The position numbers and the translations under genes are program-made. Of a stretch of 64,000 nt of DNA, positions 34,621 through 43,177 are shown one piece after another (within the stretch, counting starts at the first letter, position 1; each line of letters opens with the position of its first letter). Location: positions 1 through 64,000 of the forward strand of contig DATIYT010000043.1 in assembly GCA_035517495.1 (NCBI GenBank), in the 5' to 3' direction. The notes below the pieces were generated by a model, which did no database searches, was not told the origin of the DNA, and was given only the letters and a program-made list of their open reading frames with translations. The DNA comes from DASZHJ01 sp035517495 (GTDB lineage Bacteria; Pseudomonadota; Alphaproteobacteria; ATCC43930; CGMCC-115725).

Positions 34621-35214
34621 CTAGGCTGCGCCCAAAACCGCCGCGCGGAAGCGGCTCTTGAGGAAGACACCGTCGCGCGACGGCAGCACCATGGGCGGCC
34701 GGTCGGGCGCGACCTTGATTGACGCGAAAACCGGTCCCATCGCGCGTTGCAAAACCGGTACGGCGGAGGCAAGTTCGGCGGCTTTGCCGACGCTGAGAGC
34801 GCTTCGGAATCCGGCGGCACTCGCGACCCCGCAGAGATCGAAACCGTGCGCGGTATGAGTCTTTTGCAGGCCGGTCTCGGCGTAGCGCTCGTTGTCGATC
34901 ACGGCGATTGCGAGATTGCTCGGGCGCTGCACGCCGATGGTCGCGAGTGAACCGAGTCCCATCAGCATTTCGCCATCACCCGTCACCACCAGGACCCGGC
35001 GCTTGGGCTGCGCGAGCGCGAGACCTAGGCCGATCAGTGCCGCCGAGCCCATGGCGCCCCAGAGATAAAAGTTGCGGGGATCGTCGCCGGCAGCGGCGAG
35101 ATCGTAGGTGGTGGAACCAAGCCCGGACACCACCAGCATGTCCCCCCGGTCGGCGACGAGAGCCTCGACCACGGCGCGGCGATCCAGCAGGCGGGATTTC
35201 GCGGATTTAGCCAT
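34621..35214 (-). CDS. ThDP-dependent decarboxylase, catalytic (beta) subunit
   Basis: The 197-residue protein has the ThDP pyrophosphate motif: GDGEMLMGLGSLATI starts it and VIDNERYAETG ends it, giving the GDG...NN spacing. It represents the C-terminal half of a decarboxylase and needs the alpha subunit encoded 8 bp upstream. The two-subunit layout resembles sulfopyruvate or phosphonopyruvate decarboxylases. The substrate is uncertain because no phosphonate or coenzyme M genes are visible nearby. Confidence 0.85.
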   Translation of the reverse strand: MAKSAKSRLLDRRAVVEALVADRGDMLVVSGLGSTTYDLAAAGDDPRNFYLWGAMGSAALIGLGLALAQPKRRVLVVTGDGEMLMGLGSLATIGVQRPSNLAIAVIDNERYAETGLQKTHTAHGFDLCGVASAAGFRSALSVGKAAELASAVPVLQRAMGPVFASIKVAPDRPPMVLPSRDGVFLKSRFRAAVLGAA

Positions 35215-35222
35215 GGTGATTC

Positions 35223-35759
35223 CTATTTGAAGGACTTGGCGCCGATCACGCGCTGGCCGATCAGCACGGCAACGGCGCGCTCGCTGTCGAATGCCATGTG
35301 CGCGGCGGCTTGCACGGTCTCGGCGGCGCGCGCGGCGTCCTCGATGCGGAAGACGAGTACGCCCGCCTGCTCCAGAATCGGGGCGGTACCGTGGCCCATG
35401 GGGACTTGCCACGGATTGAACTCGCCCCATTCGCCGCGCATCGTCACCAGCATCAAGAGCGGGAAGCGGCAAATGGTCGAGAGCGAGAGCATGTTGATGC
35501 AATTGCCGACGCCGCTGCTCTGCAACAACAGCGCGCCACGATCGCCGCCGAGCCATGCGCCCGCCAAGACGCCGATGCCCTCCTCCTCGGTGGTGAGCAC
35601 GATCGGCTTCATGTGCGGGTCAGCGTGGCAGCGCTCGATCAAGCGGGAGTGTCCGGCATCCGGCACATACGGCACTTGGCGAATCCGCTCCGCGACGAAC
35701 ACGCGATAGATAGCGTCGGGCCAAGCGGTCTCACGGGGAAGTGTGGCTCTTCGGGGCAT
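35223..35759 (-). CDS. ThDP-dependent decarboxylase, alpha (pyrimidine-binding) subunit
   Basis: The 178-residue protein has the pyrimidine-binding half of ThDP enzymes. VLTTEEEGIGVLAGAWLGG contains the catalytic Glu that activates the cofactor, followed by LLLQSSGVGNCINMLSLS. It pairs with the beta subunit encoded 8 bp downstream. Split decarboxylases of this kind include sulfopyruvate decarboxylase ComDE and phosphonopyruvate decarboxylases. The pair is monocistronic with no other pathway genes beside it. Confidence 0.85.
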   Translation of the reverse strand: MPRRATLPRETAWPDAIYRVFVAERIRQVPYVPDAGHSRLIERCHADPHMKPIVLTTEEEGIGVLAGAWLGGDRGALLLQSSGVGNCINMLSLSTICRFPLLMLVTMRGEWGEFNPWQVPMGHGTAPILEQAGVLVFRIEDAARAAETVQAAAHMAFDSERAVAVLIGQRVIGAKSFK

Positions 35760-35886
35760 GAATGTTGTCTGAAGCCGAGGACTGGTGTCGCGTGCGTCGC
35801 CGTGCTATCCGCTTGCGGCGTCCCAGGAAGGTGAGGCGACACTCAATCACATTCCAGACGCGAAACACAAGACCGGGGCGCGCTGG

Positions 35887-36549
35887 ATGACGCTGGTCAG
35901 CCACGCTGAGCTACTGCATCTGCTTGAGGCTTACGGCTACGTCGTCATCGCGGTGATGGTTGCCCTGGAGGGGATGTGCATTCCTCTTCCCGGCGAGGCG
36001 ACCTTGATCGCGGCGGCGGTGTTCGCCGGCCGCACGCATGAGTTCTCCTTTGCGGGCGTGCTGGTGGCGGCGATCGTCGGTGCGATCGCCGGCGACAACG
36101 CGGGCTTTTGGCTTGGCCGCTGTATCGGCCATCGCCTCTTGCTGCGTTGGGGCCGCTATGTCGGCCTCACCGAAAGTCGCCTCAAGCTGGGGCAATATCT
36201 CTTCCAAAGGCACGGCAGCAAAGTCGCGTTCATAGGGCGTTTCGTGGGACCGCTGCGCACCTTCGCGCCGTTCATCGCCGGTGCCAATCGCATGGATTGG
36301 CGGCGTTTTGCTCCCTTCAATGCGGCCGGTGGTACGATCTGGGCGTCGATCATTGTCGGCGCCGCTTTCGCCTTCGGCCGTCGAGCGCACGAGATCATCG
36401 ATCGGGCGGGTCCGCTTTTTGCCGTCGCTGCCGTATTGGCGATCGTCTTGGCCTTCGGTTTTCTTAGACGCAACGAGGCTCGGCTCACGATGGAAGCGGA
36501 GCGAGCCTTTCCCGGGAGGTTGAATGAGCACGCATCCAAGACGGGTTGA
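35887..36549 (+). CDS. DedA family membrane protein
   Basis: The 220-residue protein has the DedA/SNARE-associated signature: an N-terminal MVALEGMCIPLPGEATLIAAA region, GAIAGDNAGFWLGRCIG, and FIGRFVGPLRTFAPFIAGANRM. About five hydrophobic segments complete it. The family acts in membrane lipid flipping and proton motive force homeostasis. The ATG at 35887 was preferred over an upstream in-frame start at 35785 because the extra residues are not family-like. Its last 26 nt overlap the cupredoxin gene. Confidence 0.88.
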   Translation: MTLVSHAELLHLLEAYGYVVIAVMVALEGMCIPLPGEATLIAAAVFAGRTHEFSFAGVLVAAIVGAIAGDNAGFWLGRCIGHRLLLRWGRYVGLTESRLKLGQYLFQRHGSKVAFIGRFVGPLRTFAPFIAGANRMDWRRFAPFNAAGGTIWASIIVGAAFAFGRRAHEIIDRAGPLFAVAAVLAIVLAFGFLRRNEARLTMEAERAFPGRLNEHASKTG

Positions 36550-36955
36550 TCGGCGGCTGCTCTGCGTGTTGATCGCGGGTTTGATGGCAACTGCGTATGC
36601 TCCCGGGCCATCTCTCGCCGCCGGTGCCGACACCGCCCATGCCAAGACGGTGACGGTTCGCATGACCGAGTACATGTTCTCCCCCGACCATCTCACCTTC
36701 CAGCGGGGTGTTCTTTATCGGCTGCGCCTTGTGAATCAAGGCAAGGAAATCCATGAATTCACCGCGCCCGATTTCATTGCCGCGATCGATCTCAAGAACC
36801 CATCGGCGCTGGGGCCCTATACCAACCAGTTTGCCGTCGATCCCGGCAAGACCAAGGACGTTTTCTTTATCCCGCTCAAGCCGGGCCGCTATAATCTCGT
36901 CTGTGCCGATCACGATTGGGCGGGGATGACCGGCGAGATTGTCATCACCCCTTAG
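36524..36955 (+). CDS. Periplasmic cupredoxin-domain protein
   Basis: The 143-residue protein has a signal peptide (LLCVLIAGLMATAYAPG) and a type-1 copper fold. The apparent copper ligands are His77 in EIHEF, Cys127 in VCADHDWAGM, His130 and Met135. It likely carries electrons or copper in the periplasm. The start overlaps the DedA gene end by 26 nt, and a 97-residue gene follows after 15 bp, so the three may be one transcript. Confidence 0.87.
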   Translation: MSTHPRRVDRRLLCVLIAGLMATAYAPGPSLAAGADTAHAKTVTVRMTEYMFSPDHLTFQRGVLYRLRLVNQGKEIHEFTAPDFIAAIDLKNPSALGPYTNQFAVDPGKTKDVFFIPLKPGRYNLVCADHDWAGMTGEIVITP

Positions 36956-36970
36956 ATGGCGGAGGCATAG

Positions 36971-37264
36971 ATGGACTTCGCGAAATTCAAGGCGTCGCTG
37001 ACGCTCGGTGCGCCGCCAGCGGGGATCGATCAGGCGCTGAACGCGCTCTGGTGGGACGCCAAGGGGGATTGGAAAAAGGCGCACGAGTGCGCCCAGAAAG
37101 ACGAAGGTGCAAACGGCGCCTGGGTGCACGCGTACTTGCACCGCCGCGAGGGGGATATCTCGAACGCCGGCCATTGGTACCGGCGTGCGGGCAAGAGGGC
37201 GGCGGACGGCACGCTCGAAGCGGAATGGGAAGCGATCGCGCATGCGCTTCTCGCGAGGGCGTGA
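36971..37264 (+). CDS. Conserved small protein of unknown function
   Basis: The 97-residue protein contains the well-ordered segment ALWWDAKGDWKKAHECAQ followed by GAWVHAYLHRREGD and NAGHWYRRAGK. I recall near-identical small proteins in many alpha- and betaproteobacteria, but the function is unknown. It is helical and has no signal peptide. A GC-rich hairpin at 37270-37289 lies just behind it. Confidence 0.8.
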   Translation: MDFAKFKASLTLGAPPAGIDQALNALWWDAKGDWKKAHECAQKDEGANGAWVHAYLHRREGDISNAGHWYRRAGKRAADGTLEAEWEAIAHALLARA

Positions 37265-37269
37265 GCTTC

Positions 37270-37289
37270 GCCCCCTGCACCTAGGGGGC
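37270..37289 (+). terminator. Possible hairpin behind the 97-residue gene
   Basis: GCCCCC pairs with GGGGGC around an 8-nt loop, directly behind the stop. There is no strong T run, so termination is uncertain. Confidence 0.35.
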
Positions 37290-37347
37290 ATTGAATGCCC
37301 GCGCGGGTAACGGGATACTCATTTCAAGTCAGCTATTGGAGGTGTGC

Positions 37348-37827
37348 ATGATCCGGACGACCGCCCGACAATCCGCCGCCGCCGTTCTGCTCATGCGGAC
37401 GCTACTGTTTCTTGTGAGCTTGAGCCTCCTCGGCGGCGCGGCATTGGCGCAGTCTCAGCCGCCCAAGGGCCCGCCACAGACCTTCATCATCTATTTCCAT
37501 TCCGGCAGCACCAAGCTGACGTCGATGGATATGCAAACCGTGGCGCGGGCCGCGGCGGCGGTGACGCAGGCGAAAGGGCAGGGAACCTTCTCGCACGTCA
37601 AGGTCATCGGCTATTCCGATTCAAGGGGTAGCATTAATTCCGCGCAGCATATCTCCGAGCAGCGTGCTTTCGCGGTGCGCGATGCACTGGTGCACGCAGG
37701 TGTGCCTCGGCAAGAGATCGGGACCGAGGGGCGGGGCAAGCTCGAGCCGGAGGTGGCGGCGTCCGATCAGGTAAACCAGCCGCGCAATCGGCGCGTGCGG
37801 ATCATCATCTACCGCCCCGGCGATTGA
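37348..37827 (+). CDS. OmpA-family peptidoglycan-binding protein
   Basis: The start at 37348 follows a ggaggt site. The 159-residue protein has a signal peptide (LLFLVSLSLLGGAALAQ) and an OmpA C-terminal domain: IYFHSGSTKL, VIGYSDSRGSINSAQHISEQ and the ending NQPRNRRVRIIIYRPGD. Such domains bind peptidoglycan. It lacks a beta-barrel, so it is a small periplasmic or lipoprotein-like member. It is followed by two other small secreted proteins on the same strand. Confidence 0.88.
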   Translation: MIRTTARQSAAAVLLMRTLLFLVSLSLLGGAALAQSQPPKGPPQTFIIYFHSGSTKLTSMDMQTVARAAAAVTQAKGQGTFSHVKVIGYSDSRGSINSAQHISEQRAFAVRDALVHAGVPRQEIGTEGRGKLEPEVAASDQVNQPRNRRVRIIIYRPGD

Positions 37828-37938
37828 GCGGGGGTGCGGGAGACGAGGTGGATTAACTCCCGCGTCATAATATCGGGGATTGCGGTTCCGGCTGTCCGCA
37901 CCTAGGTATTTTTCTACTAACGGGCGTTCGAGGCGAGC

Positions 37939-38367
37939 ATGGCGCGACGCGCTTTCCTTCTTGTCGTCGTCGTCCTGGCGGTGGCCGCCGGCAATGCTCG
38001 CGCGCAAGGGCAGGGTGGCGGCATGGGTGGTCATGGCGGCGGTATGGGTCACGGCGGTTCGCACGAGGGTCAAAACCACGACCACAACAAACGTGGCCGG
38101 TTCATAGGTGGCGGCTACTTTTTTGGCGGGGCGTACTTCGACGGCTTCTACCCGTACGCATACGATCCCTACTACTTCCCCTACTACTACCCGCCGCCGG
38201 TGGTCTATGCCCCGCCCGCCACCGAGGTCATGGTCTCGGCGACGCCCGTCCCCGGCCGCGCCGACTGCCGCGCATTTGAGACGATGGTTGTGATCGACGG
38301 GAGGCAGCAACCTGCGGCAGGCACCGCCTGTCAACAGGCAGACGGCTCCTGGCATGTGATGCACTGA
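37939..38367 (+). CDS. Secreted Gly/His/Tyr-rich protein
   Basis: The 142-residue protein has a signal peptide (FLLVVVVLAVAAGNARAQ), then a low-complexity region of GGMGGHGGG-type repeats, and a Tyr/Pro-rich stretch (YPYAYDPYYFPYYYPPPVVY). A short conserved C-terminal domain follows with two Cys (RADCRAFETMVVIDGRQQPA and GTACQQADGSWHVM). The latter resembles small surface-protein domains in rhizobia-like bacteria. The function is unknown. The next gene starts 7 bp later. Confidence 0.65.
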   Translation: MARRAFLLVVVVLAVAAGNARAQGQGGGMGGHGGGMGHGGSHEGQNHDHNKRGRFIGGGYFFGGAYFDGFYPYAYDPYYFPYYYPPPVVYAPPATEVMVSATPVPGRADCRAFETMVVIDGRQQPAAGTACQQADGSWHVMH

Positions 38368-38374
38368 GCGTCCG

Positions 38375-38938
38375 ATGCACCCGGTATTCGCGATTACCGT
38401 TCTTTTCATGCTGGCGGCATGTGTCCCCGCTGGATCGAACAACCTTGCGCCGTTCATCGACATCCGGAGCGCGAATTTCGCCGACATGGACAACCTGACG
38501 CTTTGCTCGATTTACTCGGCACACGCCTTTCGCTCGGACGAAGCCAAGGACGAGCTTGATCGTCGCAAGGTGCTCACCGAGGAAGACTGGAAGCGTGTGA
38601 TTGATCACAAGCTCTATGCGGGAATGCCCGAGTGCGGGATGGTCGCGGCCTTCGGCCCTGCGGATCAGCGATATCTTTTTCGAGACGCGGCTAGCGGCAA
38701 CCCGCTGCAGGTCGAATACCTCTACGACTGCGTGCGCACGCAAATGCCGGAATGCCCCTATACCGACGTGATCGTGCTGAACGACAAGGTCCTGTCCTGG
38801 TCTGCCGCGCAGACAACAGCGTTGGTGGGCCAAGGTGCGGCACTTGCTCCGATCCCGGCCGCGTCGACGCCCAGCTATACCGGCGGCGGGAGTGAGACAG
38901 GTGGTGGGGGAGGCGGCGGCGGCGGCTCAGGGATGTAG
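38375..38938 (+). CDS. Putative lipoprotein with Gly-rich tail
   Basis: The 187-residue protein has the lipobox LFMLAAC, several Cys and a helical region (NLTLCSIYSAHAFRSDEAKD and AKDELDRRKVLTEEDWKRVI). It ends in a Gly-rich tail (GGGGGGGGGSGM). It is presumably an outer-membrane or periplasmic lipoprotein. The family is not recognised. It is co-directional with the OmpA-like and Gly/His-rich genes, suggesting a small cell-envelope operon. Confidence 0.6.
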   Translation: MHPVFAITVLFMLAACVPAGSNNLAPFIDIRSANFADMDNLTLCSIYSAHAFRSDEAKDELDRRKVLTEEDWKRVIDHKLYAGMPECGMVAAFGPADQRYLFRDAASGNPLQVEYLYDCVRTQMPECPYTDVIVLNDKVLSWSAAQTTALVGQGAALAPIPAASTPSYTGGGSETGGGGGGGGGSGM

Positions 38939-38999
38939 GCGTCCGGGGCAATAGCCGATACGATAGGCGCACCACACTAGGGGGAGGCCGGGCGCGTCC

Positions 39000-40085
39000 A
39001 TGGAATTCGGCTATTTCACGCTCAGCGACAATCACTATCCCAACAACCCGCGGTCTGCCGAACGGCTGATTCTTGAAATCCGCGAGCAGGCGATTCTGGC
39101 GGACCGGCTCGGCATGCATTCCGCCTGGATCGGCGAGCATCATTTCGATTCACTGGGGGTCAATTCCTGTCCCGATGTTCTGCTGGCCAGCATTGCGCCG
39201 GTGACGTCGCGTATTCGTCTGGCGCCCGCCGTTTCGGTGCTGCCGCTGCATCACCCGCTGCATGTTGCCGAGCAATGGGCGACGCTCGACCTGCTGAGCG
39301 GGGGCCGCGTCGATTTCGCGGCCGGGCGCGGCTATGACCGACGCGAATATGAGCCCTTCGGCGCCAACTTCATGGAATCGATCGAGGTCTTCTCGGAGGG
39401 CATCGAGGTCGTGCTCAAGGCGTGGAACGAAGTGGGGCCATGGTCCTTCACCGGGCGGTATTACGATATCAAGGACATGGCGATTACGCCAAAGCCGGTT
39501 CAGCGACCGATCCCGTTCTTCATCGCGTGCTTCTCTCGCGCGAGCCTCGAGATCGCGGCCCGCAAGGGGCTCAACATTATTTTCGCGCCGTTCGCGGCGG
39601 CGATGACTTTCGGCGATCTTGGCAAAGCGGTCGCGGCCTATCGCGAGGAATGCGCCCGGCACGGGAACACGCCCAAAAAGGCGATGTGCAGCTATTTCAT
39701 CCACATCGCCGAGACGCCGGAGCAGGAGAACTACGCGCGCGAGACGCTGATGAGCTATTTCCGCCATTGCGTGCTGCCGGCGTTCCCGACAGACCCGGCG
39801 AAGGCCCCGCCGACGATGCACTACTTCATGCGCATCGTCGAAATTCTCAAGGGCATGCGCAAGGAAGACCTTTCCGACAAGTCGATCCTTCTGGGATCGC
39901 CCGCCAAGATCATCGATACCCTAAAGCGCGTGGAGGCCGCAGGCATCGAAGAGGTGATCCTTTATTTCAACGTGGGCAACAAGCCGCATCAGATGGTGCA
40001 GGATCAGATGCGGCAGTTCATGGCGGAAATCGCGCCGCATTTTGCAGGAAAGCACATTTCGCTGAACGCGGCTGCGGGCGGCTGA
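39000..40085 (+). CDS. LLM-class flavin-dependent oxidoreductase
   Basis: The 361-residue protein fits the bacterial luciferase-like monooxygenase family: MEFGYFTLSDNHYPNNPRSA, SAWIGEHHFDSLGVNSCPDV, IRLAPAVSVLPLHHPLHVAE, and GGRVDFAAGRGYDRREYEPF. These enzymes use FMNH2 or F420 to oxidise or desulfonate organic substrates. The substrate is unknown. It is monocistronic, between the secreted-protein run and the His/Tyr-repeat gene. Confidence 0.9.
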   Translation: MEFGYFTLSDNHYPNNPRSAERLILEIREQAILADRLGMHSAWIGEHHFDSLGVNSCPDVLLASIAPVTSRIRLAPAVSVLPLHHPLHVAEQWATLDLLSGGRVDFAAGRGYDRREYEPFGANFMESIEVFSEGIEVVLKAWNEVGPWSFTGRYYDIKDMAITPKPVQRPIPFFIACFSRASLEIAARKGLNIIFAPFAAAMTFGDLGKAVAAYREECARHGNTPKKAMCSYFIHIAETPEQENYARETLMSYFRHCVLPAFPTDPAKAPPTMHYFMRIVEILKGMRKEDLSDKSILLGSPAKIIDTLKRVEAAGIEEVILYFNVGNKPHQMVQDQMRQFMAEIAPHFAGKHISLNAAAGG

Positions 40086-40138
40086 GTGCCCCCGAGCCCT
40101 GCCCTCGCGAGGCGCGCCAGGAGACGCCGCGGACTAAA

Positions 40139-40582
40139 TCATCCCGGAGTGCTTTGCGGCTGACCCTGATCGCTCGGGGGTGTCGACGCCGGCTTGGATC
40201 CAGCGGCCGGGGCGCCGTTCTTGCCGGTGTAATGCGGCGGCGTATGGGCGATGGTCGGATGCGCGATCGTCTCGTGCTTTGAACCGGGATGGGGCATTGC
40301 TTGATACTTGACCGCCTCGTGCTTGTCCGCGTCATGTTTTGACGCTGGGTACTTGGTGGCCTCGTACTTGATCGCCGGGTGCGACATAGTTGGATGCCGT
40401 TCCGCGGGCTTTTGTGATCCGGCCGCCGTCCCGGCATCGCCGCTCGAATTGTCGTCCGACAAGACCTTGTTGGCGGCTTTCGGTTCGATGTTGATGTCGG
40501 TTGCGAGCGCTGCCACCGGGAACGAAGTCAGGAGCGCGCCCAGCAGCGCCATGCGTACCGTGATTTCCGTCACTCTCACCAT
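40139..40582 (-). CDS. Periplasmic protein with a 5-residue His/Tyr repeat
   Basis: The 147-residue protein has a signal peptide (MALLGALLTSFPVAALATD) and an agaagga site. Between residues 63 and 122 a His or Tyr stands at every fifth position: HPTMS, HPAIK, YEATK, YPASK, HDADK, HEAVK, YQAMP, HPGSK, HETIA, HPTIA, HTPPH, YTGKN. Lys often closes the unit and the second residue of each pentad is often acidic or Pro. I do not know a named family with this repeat. Metal or polyanion binding is possible but unproved. Confidence 0.7.
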   Translation of the reverse strand: MVRVTEITVRMALLGALLTSFPVAALATDINIEPKAANKVLSDDNSSGDAGTAAGSQKPAERHPTMSHPAIKYEATKYPASKHDADKHEAVKYQAMPHPGSKHETIAHPTIAHTPPHYTGKNGAPAAGSKPASTPPSDQGQPQSTPG

Positions 40583-40680
40583 GGTCCTTCTCGCCGCAAA
40601 TCCACGATCCCCGGAGTGTGAGCGAAAACCGTCACCGAAATATTAACGGCCGTTAACCACGGCCATCGCGTCTCTCGGCC

Positions 40681-42660
40681 TCACACGTCCAAGTCTCGCG
40701 CGAACTTGGCATTCTTCTGAATGAAGTCGAAGCGCAGCTCGGGTTTGCGGCCCATCAGGCTCTCGACCAGCGTTTGCGTGCGCTTATAGTCGGCGCGCTC
40801 GGCCGGCGGCGGCAGTGTGACCCGCAGCAGAGTGCGCTTCTTCGGATCCATGGTGGTATCGCGGAGCTGGATCGATGGCATTTCGCCGAGGCCCTTGAAG
40901 CGGCTCACCTCGACCTTGGCGCGCGCATCCTTGAACGTGGTCTTGAACAGCTCGTCCTTGTGGGCGTCGTCGCGGGCATAGACAGTGAGGGCGCCGCTCG
41001 CGAGGCGGTAGAGCGGCGGGATCGCGAGGTAAAGCCGGCCGCTCTCCACCAATTTCGGCATCTCACGGAAGAAGAACGTCATCAGCAGCGACGCGATATG
41101 CGCGCCGTCCACGTCGGCATCGGTCATGATGATGACGCGCTCATAGCGCAGCTTTTCCTCCGCATAACGATCGCCGCTGCCGCAGCCGAGCGCCAAGATC
41201 AGATCGGCCAGCTCCTGGTTCTGGCGCAGCCGATCGGCGGAGGCACTGGCCACGTTCAGGATTTTGCCGCGGAGCGGCAGGATCGCCTGGGTCTCGCGGT
41301 CGCGGGCCTGTTTCGCCGAACCGCCGGCGCTGTCGCCCTCCACCAGAAAGATCTCCGTGCCGCGGGCGTCGCCGCGCGAGCAATCCGCGAGCTTGCCGGG
41401 AAGGCGCAACTTGCGCGTCGCGCTTTTACGTTCGAGATCCTTCTGCTGGCGCCGGCGCTGGCGCTCCTCGGCGCGCTCGATCACGAAGTCGAGCAGCAAG
41501 TGTCCGCCCTCGGTATCGCCGGCGAGCCAATGGTCGAAATGATCCTTGAGCGCCGTGTCCACCAGTCGCGCCGCTTCGGGCGAGGAGAGCCGCTCCTTGG
41601 TCTGCCCCTGGAATTGAGGCTCACGGATGAAGAGCGAAAGCAGCACGCTCGCATTCTCCATCACGTCCTCGGCGGTGATCTGCGCCGCCCGCCGATTGCC
41701 GGTCAGTTCCCCGTAGGCTTTGAGGCTGCGGGAGAGTGCGCTGCGCAGCCCCTGCTCATGGGTCCCGCCCTCGGGGGTCGCGATCGTGTTGCAGTAGGAG
41801 TGGCAGAAACCATCTTCTTCCGGACACCAGTGGATCGCCCACTCGACGCGGCCGTCCTTGCCCAGTTCCGCCTCGCCCTCGAACGGCTTTGGGGTGATCG
41901 TCGTGCGGCCATTGATGGTGGCGGCGAGAAAATCCGCAAGACCGCCGGGGAAATGCAGCCGCTCTTCCTCCGGCACATCGGCAGGCCGCGGAACGGCCGA
42001 TTCCGCGACCCAACGGATTTCGACGCCTCGGAATAGATAAGCCTTGGAGCGAGCGAGGCGGTAGACGGATGCCGCCTTGAAGCGTGCGCTCTCGCCAAAG
42101 ATTTGCGGGTCGGGATGGAAACGGATGGTGGTGCCGCGCCGGTTCGAGACCGCGCCCTTGTCCTTGAGCTTGGTCTTGGCCTTGCCGCGGCTGTATTCCT
42201 GCCCGTAGAGACGGCGATCGCGCGCAACCTCGACGGTGAGCCGGTCCGATAGCGCATTCACCACCGAGACGCCCACGCCATGCAGGCCGCCCGAGGTCTT
42301 GTAGGCGCTGCCGCCGAACTTGCCGCCGGAGTGGAGCGTCGTCAGGATCACCTCGAGTGCCGAGGTCTTGGGAAATTTGGGATGGGGGTCAACCGGAATG
42401 CCGCGGCCATTGTCGCTCACGGTGACACTGCCGTCGGCGTGCAGGATCACCTCGATGCGATTGGCGTGTCCGGCAACGGCTTCATCCATTGCATTGTCCA
42501 GCACCTCCGCCACGAGATGATGGAGCGCGCGCTCGTCGGTGCCGCCGATATACATGCCGGGACGGCGGCGAACAGGTTCCAGACCCTCCAGGACCTCGAT
42601 GTCCCGAGCGGAGTATTGCGCGGAGGTACGGCGGGGCACATTGTCGAAAAGGTCGGCCAT
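40681..42660 (-). CDS. parE: DNA topoisomerase IV subunit B
   Basis: The 659-residue protein (ATG at 42660) is the ATPase/TOPRIM half of topoisomerase IV. The ATPase domain has VRRRPGMYIGGTDERAL and EVLDNAMDEA. The NGRGIPVD motif and a transducer domain follow. The TOPRIM has EGDSAGGSAKQARDRETQAI and DADVDGAHIASLL. The tail (KRTLLRVTLPP) lacks the GyrB-specific insert, and parC is in the same window, supporting ParE. It is divergent from the thioesterase gene. Confidence 0.94.
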   Translation of the reverse strand: MADLFDNVPRRTSAQYSARDIEVLEGLEPVRRRPGMYIGGTDERALHHLVAEVLDNAMDEAVAGHANRIEVILHADGSVTVSDNGRGIPVDPHPKFPKTSALEVILTTLHSGGKFGGSAYKTSGGLHGVGVSVVNALSDRLTVEVARDRRLYGQEYSRGKAKTKLKDKGAVSNRRGTTIRFHPDPQIFGESARFKAASVYRLARSKAYLFRGVEIRWVAESAVPRPADVPEEERLHFPGGLADFLAATINGRTTITPKPFEGEAELGKDGRVEWAIHWCPEEDGFCHSYCNTIATPEGGTHEQGLRSALSRSLKAYGELTGNRRAAQITAEDVMENASVLLSLFIREPQFQGQTKERLSSPEAARLVDTALKDHFDHWLAGDTEGGHLLLDFVIERAEERQRRRQQKDLERKSATRKLRLPGKLADCSRGDARGTEIFLVEGDSAGGSAKQARDRETQAILPLRGKILNVASASADRLRQNQELADLILALGCGSGDRYAEEKLRYERVIIMTDADVDGAHIASLLMTFFFREMPKLVESGRLYLAIPPLYRLASGALTVYARDDAHKDELFKTTFKDARAKVEVSRFKGLGEMPSIQLRDTTMDPKKRTLLRVTLPPPAERADYKRTQTLVESLMGRKPELRFDFIQKNAKFARDLDV

Positions 42661-42758
42661 GGCGGCGCGAGTATAGGGACGCACGGACGGCATGCGCAAG
42701 CAGGATGCAGTACGATCGAATCGTTCAACCACAAGATATAGTGGGAGAAGGTGGTCCG

Positions 42759-43166
42759 ATGGATACCGACGAGATCATGGCTCTGCCGCCACAGCTCGAA
42801 CCTGCGCTACGCAACATTGCAATGCCCGCCGATGCCAACGCCAACGGCGACATCTTTGGCGGGTGGGTGCTATCGCAGATGGATCTGGCCGGCGGCAGCC
42901 TCGCGGTACAGCGTGCGCAGGGCAGGGTGGCCACCATCGCGGTCACGGCGATGACCTTTCACTTGCCGGTTTTCATCGGTGATGAGGTGAGTTGCTACGG
43001 CGAGGTCGTACGCATCGGTCGCACCTCGATCACCATCCGCATCGAGAGCTGGGCGCGCCGCCATCGCAGCGGCGAGCGGGTCAAGGTGACGGAGGGAACC
43101 TTCACCTATGTGGCGATCGGGGATGACCGCCGGCCGCGGCCGTTACCTCCGGAGGCGGCGAGCTGA
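42759..43166 (+). CDS. Acyl-CoA thioesterase, YciA type
   Basis: The 135-residue hotdog-fold protein has the motif MPADANANGDIFGGWVLSQM, which gives the Asn-Gly and catalytic acidic pattern of YciA/BACH enzymes. It also has FHLPVFIGDEVSCYGEVVRI. Such enzymes hydrolyse short to long acyl-CoA esters to control the CoA pool. The start at 42759 is near a gggagaagg site. It is divergent from parE and monocistronic. Confidence 0.92.
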   Translation: MDTDEIMALPPQLEPALRNIAMPADANANGDIFGGWVLSQMDLAGGSLAVQRAQGRVATIAVTAMTFHLPVFIGDEVSCYGEVVRIGRTSITIRIESWARRHRSGERVKVTEGTFTYVAIGDDRRPRPLPPEAAS

Positions 43167-43177
43167 GCCTTGCCGCC

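Noticed and set aside
40639..40655. TTAACggccGTTAA-type sequence near parE as a CtrA site
   Set aside because: CtrA sites need TTAA-N7-TTAA; the spacer here is six, and the element may only be a hairpin.
40774..42036. 420-codon plus-strand frame opposite parE
   Set aside because: Shadow of parE; repeated Ala/Gly/Arg composition without motifs.
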